Below the pieces are notes generated by a model that was given only the letters and a program-made list of their open reading frames with translations, had not been told where the DNA came from and did not search any database. A stretch of DNA of 64,000 nucleotides from Bacillota bacterium (GTDB taxonomy: Bacteria; Bacillota; Clostridia; Lachnospirales; Lachnospiraceae): assembly GCA_902363515.1 (NCBI GenBank), contig CABJAN010000002.1, positions 186,001 through 250,000 of the forward strand. The letters are read 5' to 3'. A program made the translations under genes and the position numbers. Positions 45,916 to 55,108 of the stretch are shown piece after piece (position 1 is the stretch's first letter; each line of letters begins with the position of its first letter).

Positions 45916-47406
45916 TTACAGTGCAGCCAGAAATCTCTTAAATGCTTTTCTGCCTTCTTCTGTACATTTATATACTCCTGCATCTTCCAGAACGTGGACA
46001 AATACCTGTCCCACCTCTTCCTGGAGGATTTCCATGACATTTTCTCTGGTAATGTTTTCATATTTTGGCAGGAAGGCTTTTACCCATTCTGCATGTTTTT
46101 CAAGGGCGGCATCTTTGGCAGGGTCTTTTCCTTCCAGGATGCACTCTGCAAGTCCCTCCAGCTCTGTTTTCAGTCTGGCAGGAAGCACAGCCAGTCCCAT
46201 AACTTCAATAAGACCAATATTTTCTTTCTTAATATGATGATACTGGGCATGAGGATGATAAACCCCCAGTGGATGTTCCTCTGTGGTAATATTATTTCTA
46301 AGGGTTAAATCCAGTTCAAAGAACTCCCCTTTCTTTCTGGCGATTGGAGTAATGGTGTTATGTGGTTCTCCCTCTGTCTCTGCAAATACAAAGGCTTCTT
46401 CATCTGTATAACCTCTCCATACTTCCAGCACATGACTTGCCAGATCAATAAGACGTTTTTCATCTTTGCTGCGGATACGTAGAACAGAAAGAGGCCACTT
46501 CACAATCCCTGCTTCCACATCTTCATAACCTGGAATAGTCACCAGTTCTTCCATTGGAGCCTTCTCCATGGCAAAAGTATAGTGCCCGCCCTGGAAATGA
46601 TCATGGCTTAAAATAGAACCGCCTACAATCGGAAGGTCTGCATTAGAGCCCAGGAAATAATGAGGGAACAATTTTACAAAATCAAAGAGCTTCACAAAGG
46701 TGTTCCGTTCAATCTTCATAGGCACATGCTGTCCATTAAACACAATACAGTGCTCATTGTAATAAACATAAGGAGAATACTGGAAGCCCCATGGACAGTC
46801 ATTGACTGTAATAGGAATAATTCTGTGATTCTCTCTGGCCGGATGGTTCATTCTGCCCGCATAACCCTCATTTTCCATACACAACAGGCATTTTGGATAG
46901 CTGCTCTGTTTTGCATTTTTTGCTGCTGCAATGGCTTTTGGATCTTTCTCCGGTTTAGACAGATTGATGGTAATATCAATGGTGCCATAAGGACTGTCCA
47001 CTGTCCATTTTCTGTCTTTTTTAATACGGTAACGGCGGATATAATCACTGTTCTGACTTAACTGATAAAAATAATCCGTAGCAGCTTCCGGGCTTTCCTC
47101 ATATTTTTTCCAGAAGGTTTCCTGTACCTGGGCTGGTCTTGGCATGAGGCAGTTCATAATTTTAGTATCAAACAAGTCCCGGCATCCAATACTGTCCTCA
47201 ATGATTCCTCTCTGAACCGCTTCATCTAACAGGCCTTTTAAAATCTGCTCCAGATCCTCACAAACCGGCGCTTCTGCCGGCTCTGTATACTCATCCTCCC
47301 GGAACAAATCCAACAATAAATTAATGGTATAATTCCGCTCACATGCAGGCACTAATCCGGTTCTTAATCCATATTCCACCAAATCTCTGATATTTTTATT
47401 TAACAT
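45916..47406 (-). CDS. galT: UDP-glucose-hexose-1-phosphate uridylyltransferase, class 2
   Basis: 496 residues, the Firmicute class 2 GalT type. Leloir pathway: exchanges UMP between UDP-glucose and galactose 1-phosphate. Active-site region VGGSILSHDHFQGGHYTF carries the family's His residues. It follows galK by 17 nt. galE is not in the window. Confidence 0.96.
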   Translation of the reverse strand: MLNKNIRDLVEYGLRTGLVPACERNYTINLLLDLFREDEYTEPAEAPVCEDLEQILKGLLDEAVQRGIIEDSIGCRDLFDTKIMNCLMPRPAQVQETFWKKYEESPEAATDYFYQLSQNSDYIRRYRIKKDRKWTVDSPYGTIDITINLSKPEKDPKAIAAAKNAKQSSYPKCLLCMENEGYAGRMNHPARENHRIIPITVNDCPWGFQYSPYVYYNEHCIVFNGQHVPMKIERNTFVKLFDFVKLFPHYFLGSNADLPIVGGSILSHDHFQGGHYTFAMEKAPMEELVTIPGYEDVEAGIVKWPLSVLRIRSKDEKRLIDLASHVLEVWRGYTDEEAFVFAETEGEPHNTITPIARKKGEFFELDLTLRNNITTEEHPLGVYHPHAQYHHIKKENIGLIEVMGLAVLPARLKTELEGLAECILEGKDPAKDAALEKHAEWVKAFLPKYENITRENVMEILQEEVGQVFVHVLEDAGVYKCTEEGRKAFKRFLAAL

Positions 47407-47423
47407 GGCTCTATCCCTTTCTG

Positions 47424-48593
47424 TTATGCGATTCTTCTGCTTCCGTCACCGATTTCTACCACATAGAAATCTGCTGCATAGCCGATTTCTTTTTCATAGA
47501 TTTCGCCTACATTTTTAATAAATCCATCAATGGCTTCTTCCTTCACAATACTTACCGTACATCCGCCAAAACCAGCTCCTGTCATACGGGAACCAATGAC
47601 ACCCTCCTGTTTCCACGCTGCTTCCACCAGAGTATCCAGTTCTTTTCCGGTAACTTCATAGTCATCTCTTAAAGAAACATGAGAAGCATTCATTAACTTA
47701 CCAAAAGTTTCCAAATCACCCGCCTTTAAGGCAGCAACCGCTTTGATGGTTCTCTGATTTTCATAAACCGCATGTTTTGCTCTCTTACGGCATACCGGAT
47801 TCTGAATGGCATCCTGAACTTGTTCAAACTGTTCCTCCGTCAGTTCTCCAAGAGCCTTAATATCCATCTGTTTCTGAATATCTGCCAGTGCTTCTTCACA
47901 CTCTGCACGACGTTCATTGTACTTGGAATCTGTGAGTTTTCTCTTCTTGTTGCTGGCTGCAATCACAATCTTAGCGCCTTTCATCTCAATGGGTGCATAC
48001 TCATAACTCAAATCACCGGTATCCAGGAAAATTGCCTGATTTTCCTTTCCCATGGCAATGGCAAACTGATCCATAATTCCACAGTTCATGCCATTGAACC
48101 GGTTTTCCGCATACTGTCCCAGCAAAGCCAGGTCAATCATGGAAAGCCCTTCAAATCCGTAGAGATCAACTAAAATCACGCCCATTAAAAGCTCTACAGA
48201 AGCAGAAGAAGAAAGGCCGGATCCATTTGGAATGTTTCCATACATAACCATGTCAAAACCGGTTGGAGCCTCGTAACCTTTTTCCTTAAATGCCCACACA
48301 ACGCCTTTCGGATAATTTGTCCAGTTTGCCTCTTCATGGTATACCAGGTCATCCAGGCTGGTTTCAAAAACGCCCATTTTGCTGAAGTTTTCAGAATAGA
48401 AACGGATTTTGCGGTCCTCTCTTTTTCTGGCTGCCCCGTAAGTACCAATGGTCAAAGCACAGGGAAATACATGACCTCCATTGTAATCTGTATGCTCACC
48501 AATCAGGTTTACGCGTCCCGGAGAAAAATAAGAACGAATATCTCCCTCTGCTCCAAATAATTCCTGAAATCTCTCCAATACTTTTTGCTGCAT
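47424..48593 (-). CDS. galK: Galactokinase
   Basis: 389 residues of the GHMP family. Signature GRVNLIGEHTDYNGG, P-loop region GNIPNGSGLSSSASVE, GIMDQFAIAMG with catalytic Asp, and RMTGAGFGGCTVS. ATG 48593 has GGGAGG 9 nt upstream; the frame continues to 48626, but the added codons would cover the ribosome binding site. Confidence 0.96.
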   Translation of the reverse strand: MQQKVLERFQELFGAEGDIRSYFSPGRVNLIGEHTDYNGGHVFPCALTIGTYGAARKREDRKIRFYSENFSKMGVFETSLDDLVYHEEANWTNYPKGVVWAFKEKGYEAPTGFDMVMYGNIPNGSGLSSSASVELLMGVILVDLYGFEGLSMIDLALLGQYAENRFNGMNCGIMDQFAIAMGKENQAIFLDTGDLSYEYAPIEMKGAKIVIAASNKKRKLTDSKYNERRAECEEALADIQKQMDIKALGELTEEQFEQVQDAIQNPVCRKRAKHAVYENQRTIKAVAALKAGDLETFGKLMNASHVSLRDDYEVTGKELDTLVEAAWKQEGVIGSRMTGAGFGGCTVSIVKEEAIDGFIKNVGEIYEKEIGYAADFYVVEIGDGSRRIA

Positions 48594-48624
48594 TTGTTTA
48601 CCCTCCCAATGGTTTTTTATTTTC

Positions 48625-48643
48625 AAAACATCTTTTGTGTTTT
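48625..48643. promoter_or_regulatory. Operator in the galK leader
   Basis: AAAACA and TGTTTT flank a 7-nt spacer. The core AACATCTTTTGTGTT differs at only two of 15 positions from the core at the ArsR gene promoter (49650-49664). It lies about 20-38 nt after the predicted galK transcription start. A further half-site ATGTTCAT at 48656-48663 sits on the start itself. Confidence 0.65.
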
Positions 48644-48669
48644 AATTCATTTTTTATGTTCATAATGAA

Positions 48670-48697
48670 ATTATAACACAGAAATTCGCCTTGTAAA
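48670..48697 (-). promoter_or_regulatory. Promoter of galK-galT
   Basis: TTTACA (48697-48692) and perfect TATAAT (48675-48670), 16-bp spacer, TG one base before the -10, minus strand. The -35 falls just beyond the end of the regulator gene. Confidence 0.8.
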
Positions 48698-48704
48698 GCC
48701 TTTT

Positions 48705-49625
48705 TTAGAAATTCTTTTCGTATTTCAATTTCATGACTAAGTCCTGAGGATAATCACCAAAAGAACTGCCAAAAATATTCACTCCGCCAATGTGCCGGGC
48801 ATCTTCCCGGATTCCGATTTTTACAGAAATATAGTCTCCCTCTGCCAGATGATATTCCCCCAGTTTTCTGTCACTGACTTTGTTGTTGTCTAAATAGGTT
48901 CCCGTAGCATCAATATACCACTGTTTCAGATTTCCATACTGACTGTTTTTGTCCTCCCACCAGTCCGGGTTCAGTTTTCCCCGTCTACCTCCAAAATCGG
49001 AGGGACAGGTCCAGGTTCCGGCTTCTATTCCATTAATCCATAAGGTAATATCAGAGGGACAATCCAGATCATAATCTGCTGTTTCTGAACACAATTCTGC
49101 TGAAAACTCCAGAGATTTTACCTCTGCTTTCTGCATCCCTGCATTTGGAAACCGATATTCCAGATACCCGGAAGAAAACCAGATGAGTTTTGCGCTGATT
49201 CTTCTTGGGTCATAGAAGCATCTGGGTTCGTCTTCCCCATCAATATATTCCTCATCATTCACCATACCACAGGTAGGCGTAATCTTATAGTCCACATAGC
49301 TTCCCACTGGCATGGAAATGACTTCCTCCTGCTCCTCTTCCTTTTTCTCCAAATCCAGAACCAGATGAAACTCCTGAGGAATGCATAATTTCATGGATCC
49401 CCGCACCCCTGGTTTTAGTTCTGTGCGAATTAAATCAGCCTCTTCCAGCACCCTGATATTTAATGCAGCAGAAGAAGCGGGAATTCCCAGAATTTCCGCA
49501 ATCTCATTGACACACAAAGGACCCTTTTGCAAAAGCTCCAGGATTTTAATTCTGCTTTCCGATGATAATGCCTTTCCCAAAGCCATCAGTTCTTTTTCAT
49601 TTTCCAGTTTTAATAATCTGCTCAT
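48705..49625 (-). CDS. ArsR-type regulator with large C-terminal sensor domain
   Basis: 306 residues. N-terminal winged helix about 1-90 (LGKALSSESRIKILELLQKGPLCVNEIAEILGIPASSAALNIRVLEEADLI). The C-terminal 200 residues form a beta-rich domain with many Trp/Tyr (ITLWINGIEAGTWTC, NPDWWEDKN, WYIDATGTYL) resembling a carbohydrate-binding jelly roll; no metal-binding Cys motif of classical ArsR is present. I take ATG 49625 (AGGATGG upstream) over 49667, which falls inside the operator and has none. Probable regulator of galKT, responding to a sugar. Confidence 0.88.
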   Translation of the reverse strand: MSRLLKLENEKELMALGKALSSESRIKILELLQKGPLCVNEIAEILGIPASSAALNIRVLEEADLIRTELKPGVRGSMKLCIPQEFHLVLDLEKKEEEQEEVISMPVGSYVDYKITPTCGMVNDEEYIDGEDEPRCFYDPRRISAKLIWFSSGYLEYRFPNAGMQKAEVKSLEFSAELCSETADYDLDCPSDITLWINGIEAGTWTCPSDFGGRRGKLNPDWWEDKNSQYGNLKQWYIDATGTYLDNNKVSDRKLGEYHLAEGDYISVKIGIREDARHIGGVNIFGSSFGDYPQDLVMKLKYEKNF

Positions 49626-49648
49626 TTTGTTCCATCCTCGCTGTTTTC

Positions 49649-49665
49649 GAACATCTTCTATGTTC
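49649..49665. promoter_or_regulatory. Palindromic operator at the ArsR-type regulator promoter
   Basis: GAACAT-CTTCT-ATGTTC, perfect 6-bp arms, directly after the -10 element and covering the transcription start. Nearly the same as the galK leader site. Confidence 0.7.
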
Positions 49666-49695
49666 ATTTTACTCTTGCCTGTGACTCTTTGTCAA
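49666..49695 (-). promoter_or_regulatory. Promoter of the ArsR-type regulator gene
   Basis: Perfect TTGACA (49695-49690) and TAAAAT (49671-49666), 18-bp spacer, minus strand; abuts the operator. Confidence 0.7.
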
Positions 49696-49699
49696 TGAC

Positions 49700-49725
49700 A
49701 AAAAGGCGCCCCAAAAGGAGCGCCC
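49700..49725 (-). terminator. Terminator after the ABC-2 permease gene
   Basis: GGGCGCTCC-TTTT-GGGGCGCC followed by five T on the minus strand, 15 nt after the stop codon and immediately before the next promoter. Confidence 0.85.
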
Positions 49726-49740
49726 ATGCTATACAAACGG

Positions 49741-51795
49741 TTAGTCAATATTCAGTTTTTGCAAAATATCATCCAGGCTTCCATCATCTAAAAGATACAT
49801 GGTCTGCCCTGTTTCTTTGAAACGGTCTGTCCATATAATTTCTACATTAATGTCATATAAAATCTTGCTTCCCACACCATAATGGCAATACTCATAAGTC
49901 ATATGTTCTAATACTCTCTGGATTTCCTCCGGTTTTTCCAGAATCATTTCCTGAGCTGTGTTTCCCATCTCATCCATGGTGGTCAGCCTAATCTGCAGCA
50001 CTTCCTCTGCCGGAATCTGATCTTCAATTGGGTTTCCAAGTTCTGTTAACATGGCTCTTGTTTCAGAAAAGCCTTCATATATGGGCAAATCCCAGGAAAA
50101 CATATAATCCTGCTTGGTATTTCCATAGTTCCCGCGTTCCATCTGTTCTGCAACTAAATATCCCAGGATTCTTTCGCCTGCAGCCTCCTCAAAGGTCATC
50201 CCTTCTAATTCATTCTTATAAGTCTTATAAAGAATTTCCAATTCATTTCTCTGGACATCCAACTGCATTCTTCTGCCTAATGCATCCGTAACATAAAGAA
50301 ACTCAATATCCTCTGCATCTGCATAGTAAGTAGGCATAATCTTTTCCCTGTATTCCCAGTTATCATAAATCTTCTGGATATTTGCTAAAACTTCCTCTGT
50401 TTCCGGAAGATAATAAGAACGATATACCTTTTTTCCAGACTTCATTTCATAGGCAAGGTCTACATTAACCAGCGTATCAAGACCAAAAGCATCCGCCTCT
50501 TCATTTTTGTTGTCTGCATAATATTCCACTCCAATCTGAGCCAAAGCATAGATTGCATCAAAATCTTTCATCCACATCTGGTTATTGTTCACAGCCCCCA
50601 TCTTTTCATAAGAATTTACAGGATAAGCCATTCTCTCACTGATACTGTTAAATTTTACAGACATGGCCTGAACCTTTCCCTTATCCGGAAGAAAAGAATC
50701 CACTCCGGTAATATCCATGCGATATCCCATAATAACCAGCGCCAGAACAGCCAGAATCACTCCGGTAGAAATTTTCGGGCGAATACAGCTTTTAATATCC
50801 AGGCTGTATAAAAAGTCAAATGCTGCTGACAATACCAGAGCTACTACGATTGTCCCTGCCACAAACCACACAAAATGATTGCGCATACCAAGGCTGAAAA
50901 ACAGGGCTGCCAAAAGAGCAATAGGAATAACACAAACAACTTTAATCACAGGCTCCAGCTTTGGAAAGGCAATAGATTTGTGATAGCTTTCAGATGGGCG
51001 GATTTTGTAAAGCCACAAATCCAGTGCCAGAAGCACTACCAGCACAATCGCACCGTATAAAACACCATATTGAAGGATTTTCTCTTCTCCGGTATAAATC
51101 ATCATTCTGTATGCCAGAAACGGGGATAAAAAGTTTTCCTGCATCCCGGAAGAATATACACTTAACGTATCAAAAAAGTGGCTATTCAAACTAGAGTAAG
51201 CAGTTTTGATAATGATACCATAAGACATAATCCCCGCAAATCCAAGTACACCGGTAAAAAGATTTCCCGTAAGCATTACCGCCAGCACTGCGGCTGCATA
51301 AAACACCAGGAAATACAGCACATTCACCCCAATGGCAATCGCCATAGCCGGTAAAACCTTAGTGGAATTACCTCCATTGAAAGTACCTATCAGATATGTA
51401 ATACCTGTGGCAATGAGATAAGGCACCAGAAAACTAACCAGGCTGCTTACCAGAGAAACCAGGAACAACACTTCCCTTTTCCATGGAAGGCTGTGATAAA
51501 AATCTGTTTTTTCCCCGGAGTACAAATAGAAAAAGCTGGCAAGACCGTAAAGGATGGCAGCTCCTGCCACAACAACCATAACCCAGCTATTGGAACTAAG
51601 GCATCCTAAAAATGCTTCCTGAACACTGTTTAAAGAATCCTCCGGAATTTGCACCATCCCTTTTGCCACATCCAGCTCTGTAATACAGTGGATGGGAAGT
51701 GCCACCAGAAGCGCCAGGGAAACCAAAATCGTCAGAAACATATGCCTGTGGATGTGATCCCGGATGCCTTTACATAAATAATTTTTTGATGTCAT
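49741..51795 (-). CDS. ABC-2 type permease with large extracytoplasmic C-terminal domain
   Basis: 684 residues. Around ten membrane segments in the first 360 residues, the last ending in AVLALVIMGYRM, then a 310-residue hydrophilic domain (from MDITGVDSFLPDKGKV) with no further membrane helix. Overlaps the ATPase gene by 26 nt. In GntR(YtrA)-ABC cassettes such exporters respond to wall-active antibiotics; substrate here is unknown. Confidence 0.9.
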   Translation of the reverse strand: MTSKNYLCKGIRDHIHRHMFLTILVSLALLVALPIHCITELDVAKGMVQIPEDSLNSVQEAFLGCLSSNSWVMVVVAGAAILYGLASFFYLYSGEKTDFYHSLPWKREVLFLVSLVSSLVSFLVPYLIATGITYLIGTFNGGNSTKVLPAMAIAIGVNVLYFLVFYAAAVLAVMLTGNLFTGVLGFAGIMSYGIIIKTAYSSLNSHFFDTLSVYSSGMQENFLSPFLAYRMMIYTGEEKILQYGVLYGAIVLVVLLALDLWLYKIRPSESYHKSIAFPKLEPVIKVVCVIPIALLAALFFSLGMRNHFVWFVAGTIVVALVLSAAFDFLYSLDIKSCIRPKISTGVILAVLALVIMGYRMDITGVDSFLPDKGKVQAMSVKFNSISERMAYPVNSYEKMGAVNNNQMWMKDFDAIYALAQIGVEYYADNKNEEADAFGLDTLVNVDLAYEMKSGKKVYRSYYLPETEEVLANIQKIYDNWEYREKIMPTYYADAEDIEFLYVTDALGRRMQLDVQRNELEILYKTYKNELEGMTFEEAAGERILGYLVAEQMERGNYGNTKQDYMFSWDLPIYEGFSETRAMLTELGNPIEDQIPAEEVLQIRLTTMDEMGNTAQEMILEKPEEIQRVLEHMTYEYCHYGVGSKILYDINVEIIWTDRFKETGQTMYLLDDGSLDDILQKLNID

Positions 51796-52672
51796 ATCCA
51801 GCCACCTCCGTTTCGCTGATAAATATTTCTTCCAGTGTCAGAGGAATAGCTTCCGCAAACAATGGATGTTTTTCCTGAATCTTACTCATAATCTCCTCAT
51901 GGCTGCCCCGCACTACCATAGTAAGAAGGGATAACCGCTTCTCAAACTGCAATACGTCCAGCTCTCCTAACAATTTTTCTTCTTCCTGAATCTCCGGTAT
52001 CACACACTGCACCTTGTGAATCTGCAGCTTCATCTCCTCTACATCCTTGGAAAGCAGCACACCGCCCCTATGCAAAAGCCCCACATGGTCACAGATATCC
52101 TCCAGTTCACGCAAATTGTGGGATGCAATAATCGGAGTAAATTCCCGTTCGGATACTTCATAAGCCAGAATACTCTTGGCTGCCTGACGCATGACAGGAT
52201 CCAGCCCGTCAAAGGTCTCATCACAAAACAGATATTTTGTTCCCGCACACACACCTAAAATCAAAGCGGCCTGCCTTTTCATACCCTTGGAAAACGTGTT
52301 AATCTTGCGTTTTTTATCCAGTCCAAGATTATCTGCCAGCTTATGAAAGCGGGCTTTATCATACCTGGGATAAAAGATCGCATAATAATCAGCCATTTCT
52401 TTCATACTTGCATTTTGGAAAAAATAGGCGGTATCCGGCAAAAAAAACAAATTCTCTTTTACTTCCGGATTCTCGTATACCTCTTCCTCATCTATGTAAA
52501 TCTTCCCGCTGTCTGGTTTCAACACGCCAGAAAGCATACGCAGCAAGGTACTTTTCCCTGCGCCATTGGTACCCGCAAGGCCGAAAATAGAATTGTCCGC
52601 AATGGAAAGGGTCACCTCCTGCACTGCCTGCAATTTTCCAAATGCCTTACACAACTTCTCTGTTTTTATCAT
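51770..52672 (-). CDS. ABC transporter ATPase (YtrB-like)
   Basis: 300 residues. Walker A GTNGAGKST, signature FSKGMKRQAALILGV, Walker B YLFCDETFDGLDPV in place of the usual DEPT. The C-terminal 80 residues are an extra domain common in drug-export ATPases. Overlaps GntR by 4 nt and permease by 26 nt, so all three are coupled. Confidence 0.95.
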   Translation of the reverse strand: MIKTEKLCKAFGKLQAVQEVTLSIADNSIFGLAGTNGAGKSTLLRMLSGVLKPDSGKIYIDEEEVYENPEVKENLFFLPDTAYFFQNASMKEMADYYAIFYPRYDKARFHKLADNLGLDKKRKINTFSKGMKRQAALILGVCAGTKYLFCDETFDGLDPVMRQAAKSILAYEVSEREFTPIIASHNLRELEDICDHVGLLHRGGVLLSKDVEEMKLQIHKVQCVIPEIQEEEKLLGELDVLQFEKRLSLLTMVVRGSHEEIMSKIQEKHPLFAEAIPLTLEEIFISETEVAGYDIKKLFM

Positions 52673-53040
52673 GTTCTGCCCTCCTCATAGAACTCTGCTG
52701 TTTTCTGTAAGCAAAGTTCTTTGGAAACTCCCAGCTCTTTTCCTTCCTGTATAAGTGTTCCAAGTTTTTGAAAAAAAACGGTTTGCTCCTGTTCCTTTAA
52801 ATCCTGATTCCCCGATACAAAATTTCCTCTGCCTTTTACTGGATAAATAAATCCCTTTTGCTCTAAAATAGTGTACGCCTTCTGTATGGTATTGGGATTA
52901 ATGGCAAGTTCTGTAGCAAGCGCCCGCACAGAAGGCATCTGAGTATCCGGCTCCATGGCCCCTGTTAAAATAAGTCTTTGAAACCGCTCTACAACCTGTT
53001 CATAAATCGGTTTTCGATTCTGATAATCAATGACAATCAA
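52669..53040 (-). CDS. GntR-family regulator, YtrA type
   Basis: 123 residues: winged helix about 10-75 (IYEQVVERFQRLILTGAMEPDTQMPSVRALATELAINPNTIQKAYTILEQKGF) and the short C-terminal helical tail typical of YtrA. Start is TTG at 53040, with AAAGGAGG 7 nt upstream; no ATG is suitably placed. It likely represses its own operon through the GACACCT repeat. Confidence 0.93.
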   Translation of the reverse strand: MIVIDYQNRKPIYEQVVERFQRLILTGAMEPDTQMPSVRALATELAINPNTIQKAYTILEQKGFIYPVKGRGNFVSGNQDLKEQEQTVFFQKLGTLIQEGKELGVSKELCLQKTAEFYEEGRT

Positions 53041-53069
53041 TCTGCTTCCTCCTTTCCTGGGCACTGTAG

Positions 53070-53106
53070 GACACCTGTTTTGTGTGTACTAGGTGTCTTA
53101 ATACAC
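53070..53106. promoter_or_regulatory. Operator of the YtrA-type operon
   Basis: Perfect inverted repeat GACACCT...AGGTGTC (53070-53076 and 53091-53097, 14-nt spacer), overlapping a second one, GTGTA (53084-53088) with TACAC (53102-53106). Placed between the -10 and the ribosome binding site. Confidence 0.65.
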
Positions 53107-53110
53107 TATG

Positions 53111-53139
53111 AGTATAAAAAATCTGGCTGCTCCTGTCAA
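53111..53139 (-). promoter_or_regulatory. Promoter of the YtrA-type operon
   Basis: Perfect TTGACA (53139-53134) and TATACT (53116-53111), 17-bp spacer, minus strand. The -35 lies in the loop of the lysC terminator. Confidence 0.8.
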
Positions 53140-53158
53140 GAGAAAACCAGATTTTTTA
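53115..53158 (-). terminator. Terminator after lysC
   Basis: AAAAAATCTGG / CCAGATTTTTT with a 20-nt loop, about 30 nt after the lysC stop codon. Its T-tract forms part of the spacer of the next promoter. Confidence 0.7.
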
Positions 53159-53186
53159 TATTTCTTTTAGATTTTATGTATGGGTT

Positions 53187-54503
53187 TTAAAGTTGTGTTT
53201 CCACAAAAATATCATAAATTGCCCGGATAGCAGGCTCAAAATCATCATCCTGTACCCCTACAATGACATTCAGCTCACTGGAACCCTGGTCAATCATCTT
53301 CACGTTCACGTTGGCATGAGCCAGGGATGCAAAGATTCTTGCCGCGGTTCCTCTGTTGGAACGCATTCCTCTTCCCACCACTGCGATTAATGCCAGATCG
53401 GACTCCAGTTCCATATAATCCGGCTTTACTGCTCTGTGGATTCCTGATATCACCTGCTGTTCTTTTTCTGTAAATTCATCCTGGTGGATAAACACTGTCA
53501 TGGTATCAATTCCAGATGGAATATGTTCAAAAGAAATCCCCTGTTCTTCCAGTATCTGTAATACTTTCCTTCCAAACCCAATCTCTGCATTCATCATGGA
53601 TTTTTCAATAAAAAGTGAACAAAATCCTCTTTTTCCTGCAATACCGGTAATGGTATATGGCGGTTTTTTACAGGTATCTTCTACAATCATAGTGCCAGGA
53701 TCATCCGGCGCATTGGTGTTCTTAATATTAATAGGGATTCCAGCTTTTCGAACCGGAAAAATCGCATCCTCATGAAGCACTGTGGCGCCCATATAGGAAA
53801 GCTCTCTTAATTCCCGGTAAGTAATGGTATCAATCACCTTCGGATTCTGGATAATTCTTGGATCTGTTACCATCACCCCTGAAACATCTGTCCAGTTCTC
53901 ATACAGCTCCACATCCAGGGCGCCGGCAAGAATAGATCCCGTTACATCCGAACCACCTCTGGAAAAGGTTTTAATTTCCCCGTTTTCTTTTGCTCCGTAA
54001 AATCCGGGAACCACAGCAGTATCCACACCATTCAAACGCTTCTGCACCAATAATTCTGTAATCTCAGCGTCAAACTGGCCATTTCCATCAAAACGAATCA
54101 TTTCAGCCGGATCTACAAATTCATAACCCAGATATGCTGCCATTACCTTACCATTTAAGTATTCCCCTCTGGATGCAGCATACTCTTCTCCAATCTGTTT
54201 CTGGAAATTTTCCTCAATGATCCTGAAATCTTCTTCCAGAGAAAGGGTAAGCTCCAAACCGTCTATAATTTCCTGGTAACGGCTCTTAATCTCCGAAAGC
54301 ACTGCCTCAAATTTTCCCCGGTCTGCTGCCCGGTAGCAGGCATATAATAAATCCGTCACCTTAGTATCCTCTGAAAACCGCTTTCCAGGAGCAGAAGGTA
54401 CCACATATCTTCTGGTTCCGTCTGCACGGATAATGGCTCCTACTTTTTTAAACTGTTCTGCACTGGCAAGAGAGCTTCCGCCAAACTTCACAACTTTTTT
54501 CAT
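53187..54503 (-). CDS. lysC: Aspartate kinase
   Basis: 438 residues, monofunctional class III-like aspartokinase. KFGGSSLASAEQFKKV at the N-terminus, GSDVTGSILAGAL, and two ACT domains in the last 150 residues (ALIAVVGRGMRSNRG). First step of lysine, methionine and threonine synthesis. Promoter 60-90 nt upstream leaves no space for a lysine riboswitch. Confidence 0.95.
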   Translation of the reverse strand: MKKVVKFGGSSLASAEQFKKVGAIIRADGTRRYVVPSAPGKRFSEDTKVTDLLYACYRAADRGKFEAVLSEIKSRYQEIIDGLELTLSLEEDFRIIEENFQKQIGEEYAASRGEYLNGKVMAAYLGYEFVDPAEMIRFDGNGQFDAEITELLVQKRLNGVDTAVVPGFYGAKENGEIKTFSRGGSDVTGSILAGALDVELYENWTDVSGVMVTDPRIIQNPKVIDTITYRELRELSYMGATVLHEDAIFPVRKAGIPINIKNTNAPDDPGTMIVEDTCKKPPYTITGIAGKRGFCSLFIEKSMMNAEIGFGRKVLQILEEQGISFEHIPSGIDTMTVFIHQDEFTEKEQQVISGIHRAVKPDYMELESDLALIAVVGRGMRSNRGTAARIFASLAHANVNVKMIDQGSSELNVIVGVQDDDFEPAIRAIYDIFVETQL

Positions 54504-54564
54504 CTCATTCCCTCCTAGAAATCACATCTTAAATTCTTCTGTCGTATCACTTCTACACTGCAAT

Positions 54565-54593
54565 ATAATAACTTGTCTCCCTGGAAAAGTCTA
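54565..54593 (-). promoter_or_regulatory. Promoter of lysC
   Basis: TAGACT (54593-54588) and TATTAT (54570-54565), 17-bp spacer, minus strand; weak -35. Confidence 0.45.
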
Positions 54594-54629
54594 GTATTTT
54601 CTAAAAATTTCCTTATATTTTGTTCTTTT

Positions 54630-54663
54630 AAGAAAGAACAGGCACCTGATGTTCAAGTGCCTG
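54630..54663 (-). terminator. Terminator after pyrI
   Basis: CAGGCAC / GTGCCTG around an 11-nt loop, followed by TTCTTTCTT on the minus strand, 7 nt after the stop codon. Confidence 0.7.
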
Positions 54664-54670
54664 CAAAAGA

Positions 54671-55108
54671 TTACTTATTTCTGCTTCCTCTGTATTTTTC
54701 CTCACAATATTTGCACCGGTAAACTTCCTTCGCCGGATCTGCCAGGAAGAAAATCTGATCCAGCTCCTGTTCCACAGAAGTAATACAACGCGGATTTTTG
54801 CACCGGATAACATTTTTAATTTCTTTTGGAAGATGAAGTTCCTTTTTCTCAACAATTTTTCCGTCTTTAATAATATTTACGGTAATATTGTGATCAATAA
54901 ATCCTAAGATATCCAGATTCAGGGTATCAATGGGGCACTCTACTTTAATAATATCTTTTCTTCCCATCTTTGCGCTTCTGGCATTTTTAATAATTGCCAC
55001 GCAGCAATCCAGTTTGTCCAGTTTCAAATCATGATAAATAGTCATGCTCTTTCCGGCTTTGATATGGTCCAGAACTACGCCTTCATTTAACTGTCCTACA
55101 TTTAACAT
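54671..55108 (-). CDS. pyrI: Aspartate carbamoyltransferase regulatory chain
   Basis: 145 residues. Zinc-binding Cys pairs in CKNPRC and CKYC at the C-terminus, allosteric nucleotide domain at the N-terminus ([17 protein letters not shown]). Overlaps pyrB by 7 nt, so subunits are made together. Confidence 0.95.
   Translation of the reverse strand: MLNVGQLNEGVVLDHIKAGKSMTIYHDLKLDKLDCCVAIIKNARSAKMGRKDIIKVECPIDTLNLDILGFIDHNITVNIIKDGKIVEKKELHLPKEIKNVIRCKNPRCITSVEQELDQIFFLADPAKEVYRCKYCEEKYRGSRNK

Noticed and set aside
54504..54600. Lysine riboswitch before lysC
   Set aside because: The leader is about 60 nt, too short for the roughly 170-nt aptamer, and no conserved core is visible.
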